DNA of 64,000 nucleotides from Doryteuthis pealeii (GCA_023376005.1 CM042145.1:91283188-91347187); one strand, 5' to 3'; counted from the stretch's first letter, positions 20,423 to 30,516 are shown. Notes: generated by a model not told the origin, from the sequence alone. Program-made: numbers and translations.

Positions 20423-21221
20423 ACTTTTGGTTCACTCTTGAATTCTTCACCAAGATAAACAAATAGAAAGAAGAACATTTAAAAAAAACTATAAAAGTTG
20501 ATCGGGGTCACACGTATTCGTCCAAAATTCGAAGAATTTGATCTGAGGCGAAAACGTTGTGGGTAAAAAGATAAAATACATGTAAGTCTCAAAAAGTAGC
20601 AAGGTAATAAAAAAAAAAGGCGTCTTCACATCAGATCTTTACAAAATTCTAACTCGGCTCAGCATTTCAAAAACTTGTTTCTTATTCGAAATAAATAAAA
20701 GTTTATAAATCTGATTAGAAAAGATTAAAATGAAGATTAAACAAAAATAAGATTGTTATTTTGCTTTAAAAGCTTATCTTAGAGATATTCAGCTTAAAAC
20801 CTGAAATTCCGGACCATATGTAAATGATATCAACATTTTCGAAAAGTAGTGTGTGTGTGTGTGTGTGTGTGTGTAAACGTTGTAAATAAGAGTGTACAAT
20901 AAGAAACGTGTGGATGAATTGTTAATGTTTGAAAAATAGTATATCAGCGTTAAAACGTTTAGATATATATATATATATATATATAGTATGTCCTCCAGTC
21001 TTCTTCAGGACACTACAAATATCGACTCTTAATGTTAGTCTTTGTTTATTAAGTGATATAATACAGCTGGGGCAGTAGAATATGTCGATTGTACCTCTGC
21101 AGAGAAGTAAGATCCTCCAATGGATAAAAAAAATTAAATCAAAAGATTAAAAATAAAAATAAAAATTAGTGAAATAGATCTTTAATTAGGACTGAGCCTA
21201 TTCTAGTAGTGACCACCTTCA
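20423..21221. other. AT-rich DNA, no gene
   Basis: GT tract at 20848-20873, TA tract at 20962-20985. 20470-20580 includes a tail resembling the GAAAACGTTGTG phrase of other repeats. No gene is recognised. Confidence 0.4.
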
Positions 21222-21445
21222 AGCAGATTCAATTCAGCGTTTTCCTTCTCCTAGACTGGTTGCCAAAACCAAGGTTAAAGAGACCAGTCTGTCCTACTAT
21301 TTACCATAGCTAGAGGGAGAGTTGTTGGATTCATACCTTTGCCAAAGGTATTAGCGCTATGTGAACTGTAGCTTCGTCCAGTATTTGAACTTGGGTCGAC
21401 GAGTCCATTTCCTACGACTCTAACCATTACACCATGCACCTCCAA
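21222..21445 (-). mobile_element. SINE family B (tail-truncated)
   Basis: From GCAGATTCAATTCAGCGTTT to the reverse head ACACCATGCACCTCCAA. The head shows GGTTAGAGTCGTAGGAAATG on the minus strand. Confidence 0.88.
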
Positions 21446-21955
21446 CGGGGACATCTGTTGACTAAGTGTGGTGACCCGTAAAGCTAAAGGACGGAGTCCT
21501 GGTGGCCAAACAGTCCATGACATGCAACACCCACTTTGGCCCTTACTTAGGCTAGACGGGTGGAGAAGCCCTCCTCAGACCAATCGGCAGTTCAAGTCAA
21601 GCCCTAGCATCTATATGATTGTCCCAGCCCTATTGCCCTTATGTGCTAGGTGTTAGCTGGGGGTCTTGGTTTTCTAAATATTATCTAGTGGTGAAGTTCC
21701 AATTCTGGAGATCTGGCGAGTGTGGAGCATGCCTTTATTGCCATTACTCCTAAATCCACCCTGTACCCGGAGTGGTAGTTCTCGTTAGGGTCCAATCTAC
21801 GGGTTAAATAGAAGAAAAGCAGTTAACAAAAATGTGTTTAAAAATTGAGTTCATAAAACGAAATTTTCAACCCCATCAACAATAAATAGAACAAAACGTA
21901 TTCGGCATGAAATAACCCAGCAAGGGTTGGCATACCGTTAAATCCAGAAAAAAAA
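21446..21955 (+). mobile_element. SINE-like family C
   Basis: Block order as in 8342-8860: GTCCATGACATGCAACACCC, CACCTATATGATTGTCCCAG, GAGTGGTAGTTCTCGTTAGG, and end TTGGCATACCGTTAAATCCA. The ending differs slightly (AATAACCCAGCAAGGGTTGG) and matches the subfamily at 27840 and 44310. Confidence 0.82.
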
Positions 21956-22639
21956 AAGAAAGAAAAGAATTCCATTAAAGATCTCAAATTTTAGTTTTTG
22001 AAGTGATCTTTTTTTAAATAATGATAGCAAAAAAACCCGTTCTATCTTTTTTTTTTTTTTTTTTACACTTTCGGTTATCTATATATCAATAGTGTTGAAA
22101 CTACATACCTACCTACCTTTATCCTTTGGATTTGACGTACATCCTATTAAGAATAGGGAAGGGACGCATAGAGTAAGCTAAATGAAACCTAAATCCTCGC
22201 TTCTAAACTTATTTACGTACGATTTTATTAGACGGGTCAGCAGGAGAGCCCAGTCCCTAAAGGATTATGGAAGTAGGATGTTTCCTTCTTCTATCATCCT
22301 TACACCCGTATGAGTCCGACAAAATCTCTGCCTTATGACCTTCTTCATCCGATAGCCCACTTCTCTACCTACGTACCTACCTAACTAACTAATTAACTAA
22401 CTACGAATTTAAGGTGGATTTTGCTGGAGAATGGGGTAGAATGATATTCATATCCATAAAAGATGATAGAAAGAGAAAAAATATCAACAACACGCCTATC
22501 TTTCGACCTTCTCCGCCAGATACCCCAGTCTGCATAAGACTTTACTCCTTCACACTCTACCTACCTATGAATGTAAAGTAATATCACATGGTAAGGGGGG
22601 ATTGACATTTATATATCATTTATATATCTATGAATTAGA
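21956..22639. other. Unassigned DNA with ACCT/AACT short repeats
   Basis: Poly-T at 22048-22065. CTACCTACC and AACTAACT stretches occur near 22105 and 22375-22403. Two segments (22320-22375 and 22500-22565) look like diverged copies (CGACCTTCTCCGCCAGATA versus TGACCTTCTTCATCCGATA). No gene is seen. Confidence 0.45.
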
Positions 22640-22757
22640 TTCGTTTCCCAAGGGTATTAGCGCTATGTGAAATGCAAACAGCCGCGTCCAGGATTCGAAC
22701 TCGTCTCGCCGTATCCATTTTCTACAACAATAACCATCACACCACGCACCTCAAACT
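22640..22757 (-). mobile_element. SINE family B, head half
   Basis: TTTCCCAAGGGTATTAGCGC through GGATTCGAACTCG to the reverse head CACCACGCACCTC. Confidence 0.82.
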
Positions 22758-22867
22758 TATTTGCTTGATTTTTCAAAAAGTGGACCCGTTTGAATATGGA
22801 GGTTGCTTGGAAATTGTTTGAATTGCTTGTCACTGTTAAAACATTATGGGTTTTTGGTAAAATGCAA

Positions 22868-22922
22868 AGAAATAAATTCGACATGAAATAACCATCAGAG
22901 TTGATATGCCGTTAAACAAATA
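22868..22922 (+). mobile_element. SINE-like family C, 3' tip
   Basis: AAATTCGACATGAAATAACC followed by GAGTTGATATGCCGTTAAAC, which is the end block of family C only. Confidence 0.65.
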
Positions 22923-23487
22923 AATCCTTATCCTCAACTTTACTGCGATATATAAAAACATAACATTTCAGCCTTCTTCAGATGTGTTCTGTGCATTCGA
23001 GTATAGCAATGATTCAAGCTGGAAAATCATTTTGAATAGTTGAGCAAAAAAGGCATTGAAGAACTTAGGAAGATCTCATTCAATAATGACGTCATTGTTT
23101 TTCGCACGCCTATCAAATCAATCCGAGAAGCGTCACAAGAAGCGCCACAATCATTAAAAAATGGTTTATTGGCATTCTTTTGAAATTCGAAACGTAAAAT
23201 TCAATGGCATCATTTGTTCTCCAAATGATCTTTTTTCTTTGTTCTTTTTCACTTTCATTCATATTTTTCCTGATTTCATAATTACAATGACAACGCCTGT
23301 TTTTGACTTAGTTTGAATTTCATTCATAACAAGATATCAGAATACACAACTTCTAGTGTTTTAGTAGCCAGTCTTAAGTGGGATCTAGGTCAGATCAACT
23401 CTATTTTGAGATCAGATAAGCACTATCGGCCACTCTGTCCCGACTGACGTAACTGTTATATTACCTAGTAATTTCCCCAGATAGGTA
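22923..23487. other. Unassigned DNA with a CRE-like site
   Basis: No gene or element is recognised. A TGACGTCA palindrome lies at 23085-23092 within AATAATGACGTCATTG, which is an extended perfect palindrome (CAATGACGTCATTATT on the other strand). Confidence 0.4.
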
Positions 23488-23720
23488 TTTACTGCCCTCC
23501 CGCACGAGCAGAATGAAGGTCAATTTCTTAAGTGGAGTTTAACATGTTTGAATTCAGAGTTTTCCTTCTCCTAGACTGATTGCCAAGACTGAAGAGCGCA
23601 GGCTGCCCTACTATTTACCCATAGCTGGAGAGAGAATAGTTAGATGCATACCTCTCCCAAGGGTATAAGCGTTATGTGAAATGTGAACAGCCTCGTTCAG
23701 TATGGAGCATTAACTCCCTT
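23488..23720 (-). mobile_element. SINE family B, head-truncated
   Basis: CTCCCGCACGAGCAGAATGA, TTTCCTTCTCCTAGACTG, CCCATAGCTGGAGAGAG, AACAGCCTCGTTCAGTATGG. The reverse tRNA-like head is missing. Confidence 0.82.
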
Positions 23721-23821
23721 AGTTGTAGACATTAACACTGTCTCTTTTACGTTGACCCTCACTCAATAAAAATGGGTAAATCTGAAGTCTGTTAGGTTTG
23801 ATCTATGCATTTGTTGAGGAT

Positions 23822-24050
23822 GAAGGATGAAGGGAGTATATTTGGATTTATACCTTTCCCAAGGTATTAGCGCTATGTGAAATGCAAACAGTTTCGTCAA
23901 GTCACGCTGAAAGCACCGGTTCCTTTAATATCACTAAAGTTAAGCTGCAATCATCCTGTATAGTAGTTAAAAAAAGTGACAGCTTTTCTTTAACCTTGGT
24001 TTGGTAACCGGTCTAGCAGAAGGAAATCTCTGAATTCAGACTAAAAGGGC
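23822..24050. mobile_element. Two SINE B fragments in opposite orientation
   Basis: 23822-23902 (minus) has ACCTTTCCCAAGGTATTAGC and AATGCAAACAGTTTCGTC. 23988-24040 (plus) has TAACCTTGGTTTGGTAACCG and CTGAATTCAGAC. The bases between are unassigned. Confidence 0.65.
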
Positions 24051-24127
24051 TTTCTTATTGTTAATCAAAACTACTTTGAGAGCTCATCCTCTCTCCTCCT
24101 ATAAGATTCGCTAAAGCGAGTACTTAC

Positions 24128-24247
24128 CGTTATGAGTTCAGTAATCTGAGTCGAGAGGTTCCCCAGATCCATACTTGAAGCAAGTGTAGCCTGTTCAAAA
24201 ACACTACTTACCAATACCAAGAGAGTTGCACACATGTACGACTGCAT
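24128..24247 (-). CDS. Candidate first coding exon: signal peptide plus splice donor (hypothetical)
   Basis: On the minus strand, ATG at 24245-24247 opens 40 codons up to 24128: MQSYMCATLLVLVSSVFEQA followed by TLASSMDLGNLSTQITELIT. Residues 6-17 form a hydrophobic core, and TLA|SS would be a reasonable signal-peptidase site, as expected for a secreted or type I membrane protein. Immediately after the last codon (ACG) comes GTAAGTACT, a consensus-grade 5' splice donor in phase 0. The frame stays open upstream to at least 24361, so the true start could be earlier, and reading through the donor it stops near 24071. No matching downstream exon was identified. It is unlike any repeat in the window and less AT-rich than its surroundings. 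The function is unknown, and it could still be a chance frame. Confidence 0.3.
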
Positions 24248-24585
24248 AGGCGTGACTGTGTGGGTGACTTTGTGAATGAGAACGAGCAAGTAATGTGTAT
24301 TAGGTATTCCCCCTAGGGTTACAATAGAGCAAGTATGTACATTGTGGAAGCAGCTTCGCAATTCGTTTAGAGCAGCAGACGGGTAGGATCAGGTTCCATC
24401 CCAAGCGGCCGGTATTTGCTGTCTGTTACCATGATTCGCATTGCAGAACGAAAATTCTGATCTTAAACCCTCGCTATTACCTGCCTATTACCTGTCGTTT
24501 TACATGCTGGCCAGTTAACGATAAAATATGTCGCCACTTATAAAAGAATGAAAACCAATTTAAAGCAATGTTAGGGTCCTTTGGC

Positions 24586-24587
<2 letters not shown>
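24248..24587. other. Non-repetitive flank of the candidate exon
   Basis: Moderate-GC sequence on the upstream side of the candidate minus-strand exon. It could hold a 5' UTR and promoter. No TATA box or CpG cluster is obvious. Confidence 0.35.

Positions 24588-24636
<49 letters not shown>
24588..24636. repeat. TA microsatellite
   Basis: An uninterrupted TA tract of about 49 bp, followed by a segment with the ACAGAGCTCAATGTGTG motif (24700) seen elsewhere beside TA tracts (230, 13130). Confidence 0.95.
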
Positions 24637-24639
<3 letters not shown>

Positions 24640-24795
24640 CCAAAGATTGAGTGAAGAAATCTTCCTTACGACGTAGTAGTTTTTCAGTTGTCGTAACTTA
24701 CAGAGCTCAATGTGTGCTCTTATTTTCAGTCACAGATCAAAATTGTATTAAGAAAAAATAACGAAAAAGGTTTAGGTTGGAAGAATAATAGACTA

Positions 24796-24855
24796 TTTCA
24801 GGGAACCTAGAGGAATTATCTTTACCAAAAGATAATTCCTCAAGGTTTCCTGAAA
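24796..24855. repeat. Hairpin: 28-bp arms, 4-nt loop
   Basis: The left arm 24796-24823 (TTTCAGGGAACCTAGAGG then AATTATCTTT) pairs with 24828-24855 (AAAGATAATT then CCTCAAGGTTTCCTGAAA) across the loop ACCA, with very few mismatches. A TA tract begins at once on the right. It is more likely a small fold-back repeat than an RNA gene. Confidence 0.8.
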
Positions 24856-24983
24856 TATATATATATATATATATGGGGGGGATATGTAAATAAATACACT
24901 GGTATGTAGAAAATAGAAAAAACAAACTATTCTAAAAAGATAATATCTTATCTATGATAAATTTATCTTTTGGGAATACTCTA

Positions 24984-24991
24984 AATACTTT

Positions 24992-25040
<49 letters not shown>
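24984..25040. repeat. TA microsatellite
   Basis: A continuous TA tract from about 24996 to 25040. Confidence 0.95.
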
Positions 25041-25042
<2 letters not shown>

Positions 25043-25075
25043 AATACACACACATAGGTTCTATGGGGCAATTAT

Positions 25076-25429
25076 TTAAAAAAAAGAAAAAATAATGACA
25101 AAAATAAGATAAGTAAAAAGGAAATAACAAGAAAAGAGAAAGAAATTGATTAGAAGAAAGAAAGTAAGAAAATGAAAAGAAATAAGAGTGCTAGAAGAAA
25201 GAAAGGAGACGAGATAAGCAAAAAGAAAAGAACGTGATGAAAAGAAAGAAAGAAAGAAAGAGGTTGAAAGAGAAAAAGTAGGATGTGAGAAAAAGAAAGA
25301 CAATAAGAGAGCGAGAAGAAAGAAAGGGAATGAGTTAACAAAAAGAAATAAAGAAAGAAAGGGAATGAGTTGACAAAAAGAGAGAAATAAAGAAGAAAGA
25401 GATTAAAAAAAAGGATTTGTAAAGAATGA
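25076..25429. repeat. GAAA/AAAG-rich degenerate simple repeat
   Basis: Purine-only strand asymmetry made of GAAAGAAAG, AAAAAGAAA and GAGAAAG words. It leads into the minisatellite. The 241-codon minus frame covering it is a translation of the repeat. Confidence 0.85.
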
Positions 25430-25880
25430 AAGAAAGAAAGAAAGAAAAGTTGGATTTGTGAAGAATGAAAGAAAGAAAGTTGAAAAATGAAAGAAAGAAA
25501 GAAAGAAAGAAAAGTTGGATTTGTGAAGAATGAAGAAAGAAAGAAAGAAAGAAAAGTTGGATTTGTGAAGAATGAAAGAAAGAAAGAAAGAAAGAAAAGT
25601 TGGATTTGTGAAGAATGAAAAGAAAGAAAGAAGAAAGAAAAGTTGGATTTGTGAAGAAAGAAAGAAAGAAAGAAAAGTTGGATTTGTGAAGAATGAAAGA
25701 AAGAAAAGTTGGATTTGTGAAGAATGAAAGAAGAAAGAAAGAAAAAAGTTGGATTTGAAGAAATGAAAGAAAGAAAGAAAGAAAAGTTGGATTGTGAAGA
25801 ATGAAAGAAAGAAAGAAGAAAAGATTTGTGAAGAAAGAAAGAAAGAAAAGTTGATTTGTGAAGAATGAAAGACAAGAAGC
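25430..25880. repeat. Minisatellite, unit about 30-40 bp
   Basis: The unit is AAGTTGGATTTGTGAAGAAT followed by a variable number of GAAA words. About a dozen copies lie between 25447 and 25866. Unit length varies through the GAAA part, and the non-GAAA core is nearly invariant until the last units (25750-25860), which lose single bases. Confidence 0.93.
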
Positions 25881-26267
25881 GTGCGAAAAGAAAGAAATGT
25901 AACGAGTCGACAGAAAGAAAGAAAGAAAGAAATACGCCTGTTAGTTAAAGGGTTAAACTTTCGGCAAAAGTATACTCGCCTCCACACGTTGGGTGAAAAA
26001 AAAAATGAAATTCTGGAGCAAAGAGGTTTCTGTATCTGTCTTCAACGAAACTACAACTGTGTTATCATGTTGCTAATATTCTGGAATGCAGAAGATGCTG
26101 AGTATGGTTTTCAGTCTGGTTAAAAAAGATACATTTGATACCTGCAAATCCAGTAGGTAAGGGTTTTTAAAGATTTTAGCTTTACTTGAAGGGACCTATT
26201 GCCGATGACTACGATTGTGATTACTGCGCCTGCTTCAGTGTTTCGGCTTCTGGAGTGGCTAGGTAAA
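25881..26267. other. Unassigned DNA
   Basis: No gene or element is recognised. An open frame at 25881-26123 begins in the simple repeat. Confidence 0.35.
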
Positions 26268-26470
26268 ATTAACAGCGTTGATCCCAGGGGGCTATCCCCC
26301 CAGGCAATACCTGTCCCCTTGATTTAAAGGGACAGGGCTGGGTTTATTCCACAGCGCCCGAGGGGAATGTCGACGGGATCAACGCATTTTTGTGCCTACC
26401 ACCGATAAGCTTCGGCTTGTGGGTGGGCCTACATAAAAATGTCCTTGTGTCACGCCCTCATAAGTGGGAT
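26268..26470 (-). repeat. GC-rich dispersed repeat, copy 3 (inverted)
   Basis: Reverse complement of the 700-925 layout: CAGCGTTGATCCCAGGGG, ATTTAAAGGGACAGGGCTGG, GTTTATTCCACAGCGCCC, GACGGGATCAACGCATTTTT. The ends again carry GTTGATCCC / GGGATCAACG as a short terminal inverted repeat. Confidence 0.75.
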
Positions 26471-26514
26471 GAGAGGCAAATACCTTGCCGATGACTATAT
26501 AGACGACACGATAC

Positions 26515-26695
26515 TGGTTTGGTTTGTTTTACGGCATATCAACCTCAGTGGGTCATTTAATGTCGACAAAGTTTTGAAATAAGTCCATTTTTGTATAAAC
26601 ACATTTTCTATTTAACCCATAGATGGGGCTCTAACAGGTACTACCACTCTGGGTTAGAGTTGAGTTGGGAGCAATGGTGATGAAGGGGTTCCTAT
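26515..26695 (-). mobile_element. SINE-like family C, 3' part
   Basis: In reverse: TTTGTTTTACGGCATATCAA, GTGGGTCATTTAATGTCGAC, TTCTATTTAACCCATAGATG, CTAACAGGTACTACCACTCT. Confidence 0.82.
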
Positions 26696-26764
26696 ATCAC
26701 TAAGGTTAAGCTGTAATGAGCCTGTTTAGTAGTTAAATGGGTGACAGCTTAAAGATACGTATAT

Positions 26765-27014
26765 GTATTTACCAACCACTCTGAACGAGCAGGATGTGAC
26801 ACAAAGTCAATTTTTAAGCGGAGTTAAACAGGTTTGAAGTCTGAGCCCAGTCTCTCCTACTATTTAACAATAACTGGATGGATAATACTTGAATTCCTAC
26901 CTTTCCCATGGGTATTACAGCTGTATGAAATGCAAACAGCCTCTTTCAGGATTTGAGTCTGTGCGGTCGTGTATATTTCTTACGATGATAACCATTACAC
27001 GACGTGCAGCTCAA
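26765..27014 (-). mobile_element. SINE family B
   Basis: Tail ACCAACCACTCTGAACGAGC, the GATGTGACACAAAGTCAATT block, TTTCCCATGGGTATTAC, and a reverse head ending ACCATTACACGACGTGCAGC. The GTTTTCCTTCTCCTAGACTG block is deleted. Confidence 0.8.
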
Positions 27015-27016
27015 AA

Positions 27017-27367
27017 GGTATAGAGTTTTGACTATAGATTTCACTTCCTCATCACTGGAATAATGCTTGCCTCAGACTATCATCCCCTCTGTCCCATGAA
27101 AGAGGATTTGAGAGGCAAACATTTGTCCAGTGACGAGGAAGTGAAATCTGTAGTGAAGAAGAACAGTCAACAGAATTTTAACGGTCATGGATACATGTTC
27201 TCATTCAAAGGTGGAACATTACTATTGAGAGAAACGGTGACTATGTGGAGTAGTAGGGATGTGATCCACAGAGGATCGGTTTCATTTTGTGTATGATGCA
27301 TGTTCCTGTGTTGGTAATTATATATGTCCTAAAGAAAATGGCATTACTTTTTGACTCACCCTCATAC
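27017..27367 (+). mobile_element. Fold-back mariner derivative, copy 1
   Basis: The plus arm 27095-27367 encodes the C-terminus of a mariner-type transposase (LRGKHLSSDEEVKSVVKK), now with a lost WLK step and frameshifts. The 3' end is TTTTTGACTCACCCTCATA. The inverted arm is a short stub at 27017-27075 (TCACTTCCTCATCACTGGAA, the complement of TTCCAGTGATGAGGAAGTGA). The same junction architecture recurs at 35441 and 35889-36458. Confidence 0.82.
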
Positions 27368-27480
27368 ATATACGAGGGTTGACTGAAGAGTTCCTAGGCT
27401 GACTAATATACTCTCGTCGAATGTGACCAAATGCTATTTATTTTTCAACATATTTTCTCTTGCGGTTGGAATCTTAGAGC
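27368..27480 (+). mobile_element. Second mariner-like end, fragment
   Basis: TACGAGGGTTGACTGAAGAG starts directly after the previous element end. ACGAGGGYTGACTGAAAAGTT-type ends are typical of mariner elements. Only about 110 bp is recognisable and there is no second end. Confidence 0.5.
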
Positions 27481-27589
27481 CATCTTTAATGAACGTGTTG
27501 AATATGTCGTGTTAATTTTAGGAACCTATCTATGGCTTAAATAGGTAAAATAAAAATAGGTTTTTTAAAAAAATTAAATACCCAACAGT

Positions 27590-27885
27590 GGCTTAGGGTC
27601 TTAGGGTCATGGGTATGATGTTAAACTGCATCTAATGGTGAAGTTCCAATTTGAAGCTTTGGTGAGTGTGGAGTACCCCTTCATTGCCCAGTGCCACCTG
27701 AACCAGAGTGGTAGTACCTAATTATGTGTTAAATAGATTAAAAAATGATTTTTACAAAAGATATGTTTAAAAATTAAGTTTATAAAAAATTGAATACCCA
27801 ACAAGAAGGAATAATACAAAAAAAACTTCTTCTGCATAAAATAACCCAACAAAGGTTGACATTCCGTAAAATCTAATCAACCAAA
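27590..27885 (+). mobile_element. SINE-like family C, 5'-truncated
   Basis: GGCTTAGGGTCTTAGGG, ATGATGTTAAACTGCATCTA, CAGAGTGGTAGTACCTAATT, and end AAAATAACCCAACAAAGG then TTGACATTCCGTAAAATC. Confidence 0.82.
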
Positions 27886-28287
27886 CATACTTTGTAGGAA
27901 TATTTCTTCTTAAAATCTATTTATATCTTTCTCTCACTTCATTTTTTGTTTCTAAACTGGCGCATGGTCTCCCATGTCTTCAGTTTTCATTCGAGCATTC
28001 TTCGTTTCCCCATTTTTCTTACCGTCCTTTCTTTTTTCAACGCGAATTGTTTTCTCTCGTTTACACCAATCAGACAAAATGCAAGAAATCCAACGGCCTA
28101 ATTCCCAGTAAAAAAAGAAAAAAAGACAAAACATTTTTTTGTTGTTGGCTCCGATCGTTCTGAGGTCAGTTTGACCCAGCCAGAACCGTGCACTTGTTCC
28201 ATTTTTTAAGATTAACTCGCAAGCAACCACGTCGGTGTCTAGGTCAACACCTAATAAAAAATAACAAATGATGTACATATTAATAAC
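27886..28287. other. Unassigned DNA
   Basis: T-rich and C-rich without a recognisable element. The 130-codon minus frame (27952-28344) begins in a TA tract. Its body has no family resemblance that I can name. Low support for coding. Confidence 0.35.
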
Positions 28288-28290
28288 GTC

Positions 28291-28322
<32 letters not shown>

Positions 28323-28458
28323 TTGGGGATTTTGTGTGTAGCATGGGTGTGAAATGAATTAGAAACTCCGTTAAGTGTTATGTGTTAAATTTCATCTTAT
28401 TTCATTCCATATTTCGAAAATGTGAGCCTCTTTTATCAAGAATGTCTAGACTGACAAC

Positions 28459-28520
<62 letters not shown>

Positions 28521-28587
28521 AAAATAATAATCCATATTCTGGACCTTTTTTTCTAAAATATTTAATTTTCTCCGTTGGACCCATAAC

Positions 28588-28650
<63 letters not shown>
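28288..28650. repeat. TA-tract-flanked dispersed repeat
   Basis: TA tracts (28290-28318, 28463-28516, 28612-28651; CA 28590-28611) bracket a segment 28319-28460 (TTTGGGGATTTTGTGTGTAG, GTGTGAAATGAATTAGAAAC, TTATTTCATTCCATATTTCG). The segment matches 42678-42830 in order and orientation, and that copy is also TA-flanked. Confidence 0.85.
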
Positions 28651-28655
<5 letters not shown>

Positions 28656-29236
28656 GGAGAAACTGAAATAGATGGATAGATAAATAGGAAGAGACTTAGA
28701 AACTGAAATAGAGATAGATAGATGGAGAAACTGAAATAGATGGATAGATAGAGAACTGAAATAGATGGATAGATAGATAGGAAGAGACTTAGAATGATAG
28801 ATATGAAGAGACTTAAATAGTTGGTAGGCGGATATGAAGAGACTGAGATGGATAGATAGATATGTTCGTATATCAGTAAGTCTGCAGTTTAATGATGGAA
28901 AATATATTTATTATATACAACAAATATTTATTTTTCAGTGCGATCTACTTTCTTGTCAATGTACTTAATTCAGTAATGAATGTTAATAACATACATCAAA
29001 CATTAAGCAGTGAATGTGTAACATTAAAACTCAGTTAATAACAATTTGTTAGGCTATGAAATTATTATCCACATCTGGAGATAGAAGGATATAAAGAGAC
29101 TGGAATAGATTAATGGATAGATAGATATGAAGAGACTTAGATAGACAGAGACTGGAATAGATAAATCGACATGTAGATATAAAGAGACTTAGATATGAAC
29201 AGTCTGGAATAGATAGATATAAAGAGACTGGAATAG

Positions 29237-29301
<65 letters not shown>

Positions 29302-30020
29302 GAGACATAGATATGAAGAGTCTGGAATAGATAAATGGATATATAGATATGAAGCGACAGATAGATATGAAGAGTCTGGAATAGATAGATAGATATGAAG
29401 AGACTGGAATAGATAGATATGAAGAGTCTGGAATAGATAAATATGAAGAGACTTACATGGATAAATAGATAGATATGAATATATTTAGATGGATAGATAT
29501 GAAGAGACTTACATGGATAGATATGATGAGATTTGGATAAATTGATATAAAGAGACTGATAGATAGATATGAAGAAACGTAGATATGCAGATGTAGATAG
29601 ATAGATATGAAGAGACTGACAGATAGATATGAAGAGACTGATAGATTGATTTGAAGTCTGGAATAGATAAATGGATATATAGATATGAAGAGACAGATAT
29701 ATATGAAGAGACTGGAATAGATAGATAGATATGAAGAGACTTACATGGATAGATAGATAGATATGAAGAGACTGATAGATATGAGAGACATAGATAGATA
29801 TGATAGATAGATATGAAGAGACTGATAGATATGAAGAGACTGATAGATAGATATGAAGGGATAGATAGATATGAAGAGTCTGATAGATAGATATGAAGGG
29901 ATAGATAGATATGAAGAGACTTGGATATGAAGAGATAGATAAGTAGATATGAAGAATCTGAGATAGATGGATATATATGAAGAGACTTTAATAAATACAT
30001 ACATACATACATACATATGA
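28651..30020. repeat. GATA / GATATGAAGAGACT minisatellite
   Basis: About 1.35 kb of units such as GATAGATATGAAGAGACTGG with AATAGATA linkers, interrupted by unrelated DNA at 28862-29080 and by a TA tract at 29241-29298. It ends in CATACATACATACATA. Open frames of 90-167 codons on the minus strand are YLSI-type repeat translations. Confidence 0.93.
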
Positions 30021-30424
30021 GCAGAATTTCTCTTTATTCCACATGAATCTTTCTGATTATAAGTCTCGGCAAATAACGAAGCGCTTCGTATAATGAGCTA
30101 CAATTGACTGCTATACAAGCGCAGTTTGTAATCATTGGGGAAAAATCTCATGAAACATAATAAAAATATAAGGTCGACTATATTCAGTGTTGACAATTCA
30201 GAGCGCATTTCTGCTGTCATCATCTCTTTTTACTGAGTATGGTGACGGCTGCTGCGTACGCTAATAGTTGTTTTTCCAAAACCTACACCAGAAGACGTGA
30301 CTGATAGCTAGTTTTCTGGCACATACCTATTATATTCTATTTCTGATTTCGTTCTCTATGGGTTTTTTTTTTTTTTTGGTTTTTATTCTTTGCAATCTCA
30401 CTCTAGATATATTAACGAAGTCTC

Positions 30425-30426
<2 letters not shown>
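30021..30426. other. Unassigned DNA
   Basis: No gene or element is recognised. There is a poly-T run at 30362-30378. Confidence 0.35.

Positions 30427-30512
<86 letters not shown>
30427..30512. repeat. Compound CA/TA microsatellite
   Basis: CA run 30427-30464, then TA run 30465-30512. Confidence 0.95.

Positions 30513-30516
<4 letters not shown>

Noticed and set aside
25150..25987. Open frames of 241 and 194 codons on the minus strand
   Set aside because: They are FLSFF-type translations of the GAAA minisatellite. Low complexity, with frames open in several phases.
27952..28344. 130-codon minus frame
   Set aside because: It starts inside a TA tract. The rest has no recognisable domain or splice context, so I could not support it as coding.
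29509..30016. 167- and 91-codon minus frames
   Set aside because: Translations of GATA/GATATGAAGAGACT repeat (YLSI units).
28651..30020. CRISPR-like array
   Set aside because: Units are short GATA-derived repeats without unique spacers, in a eukaryotic context.
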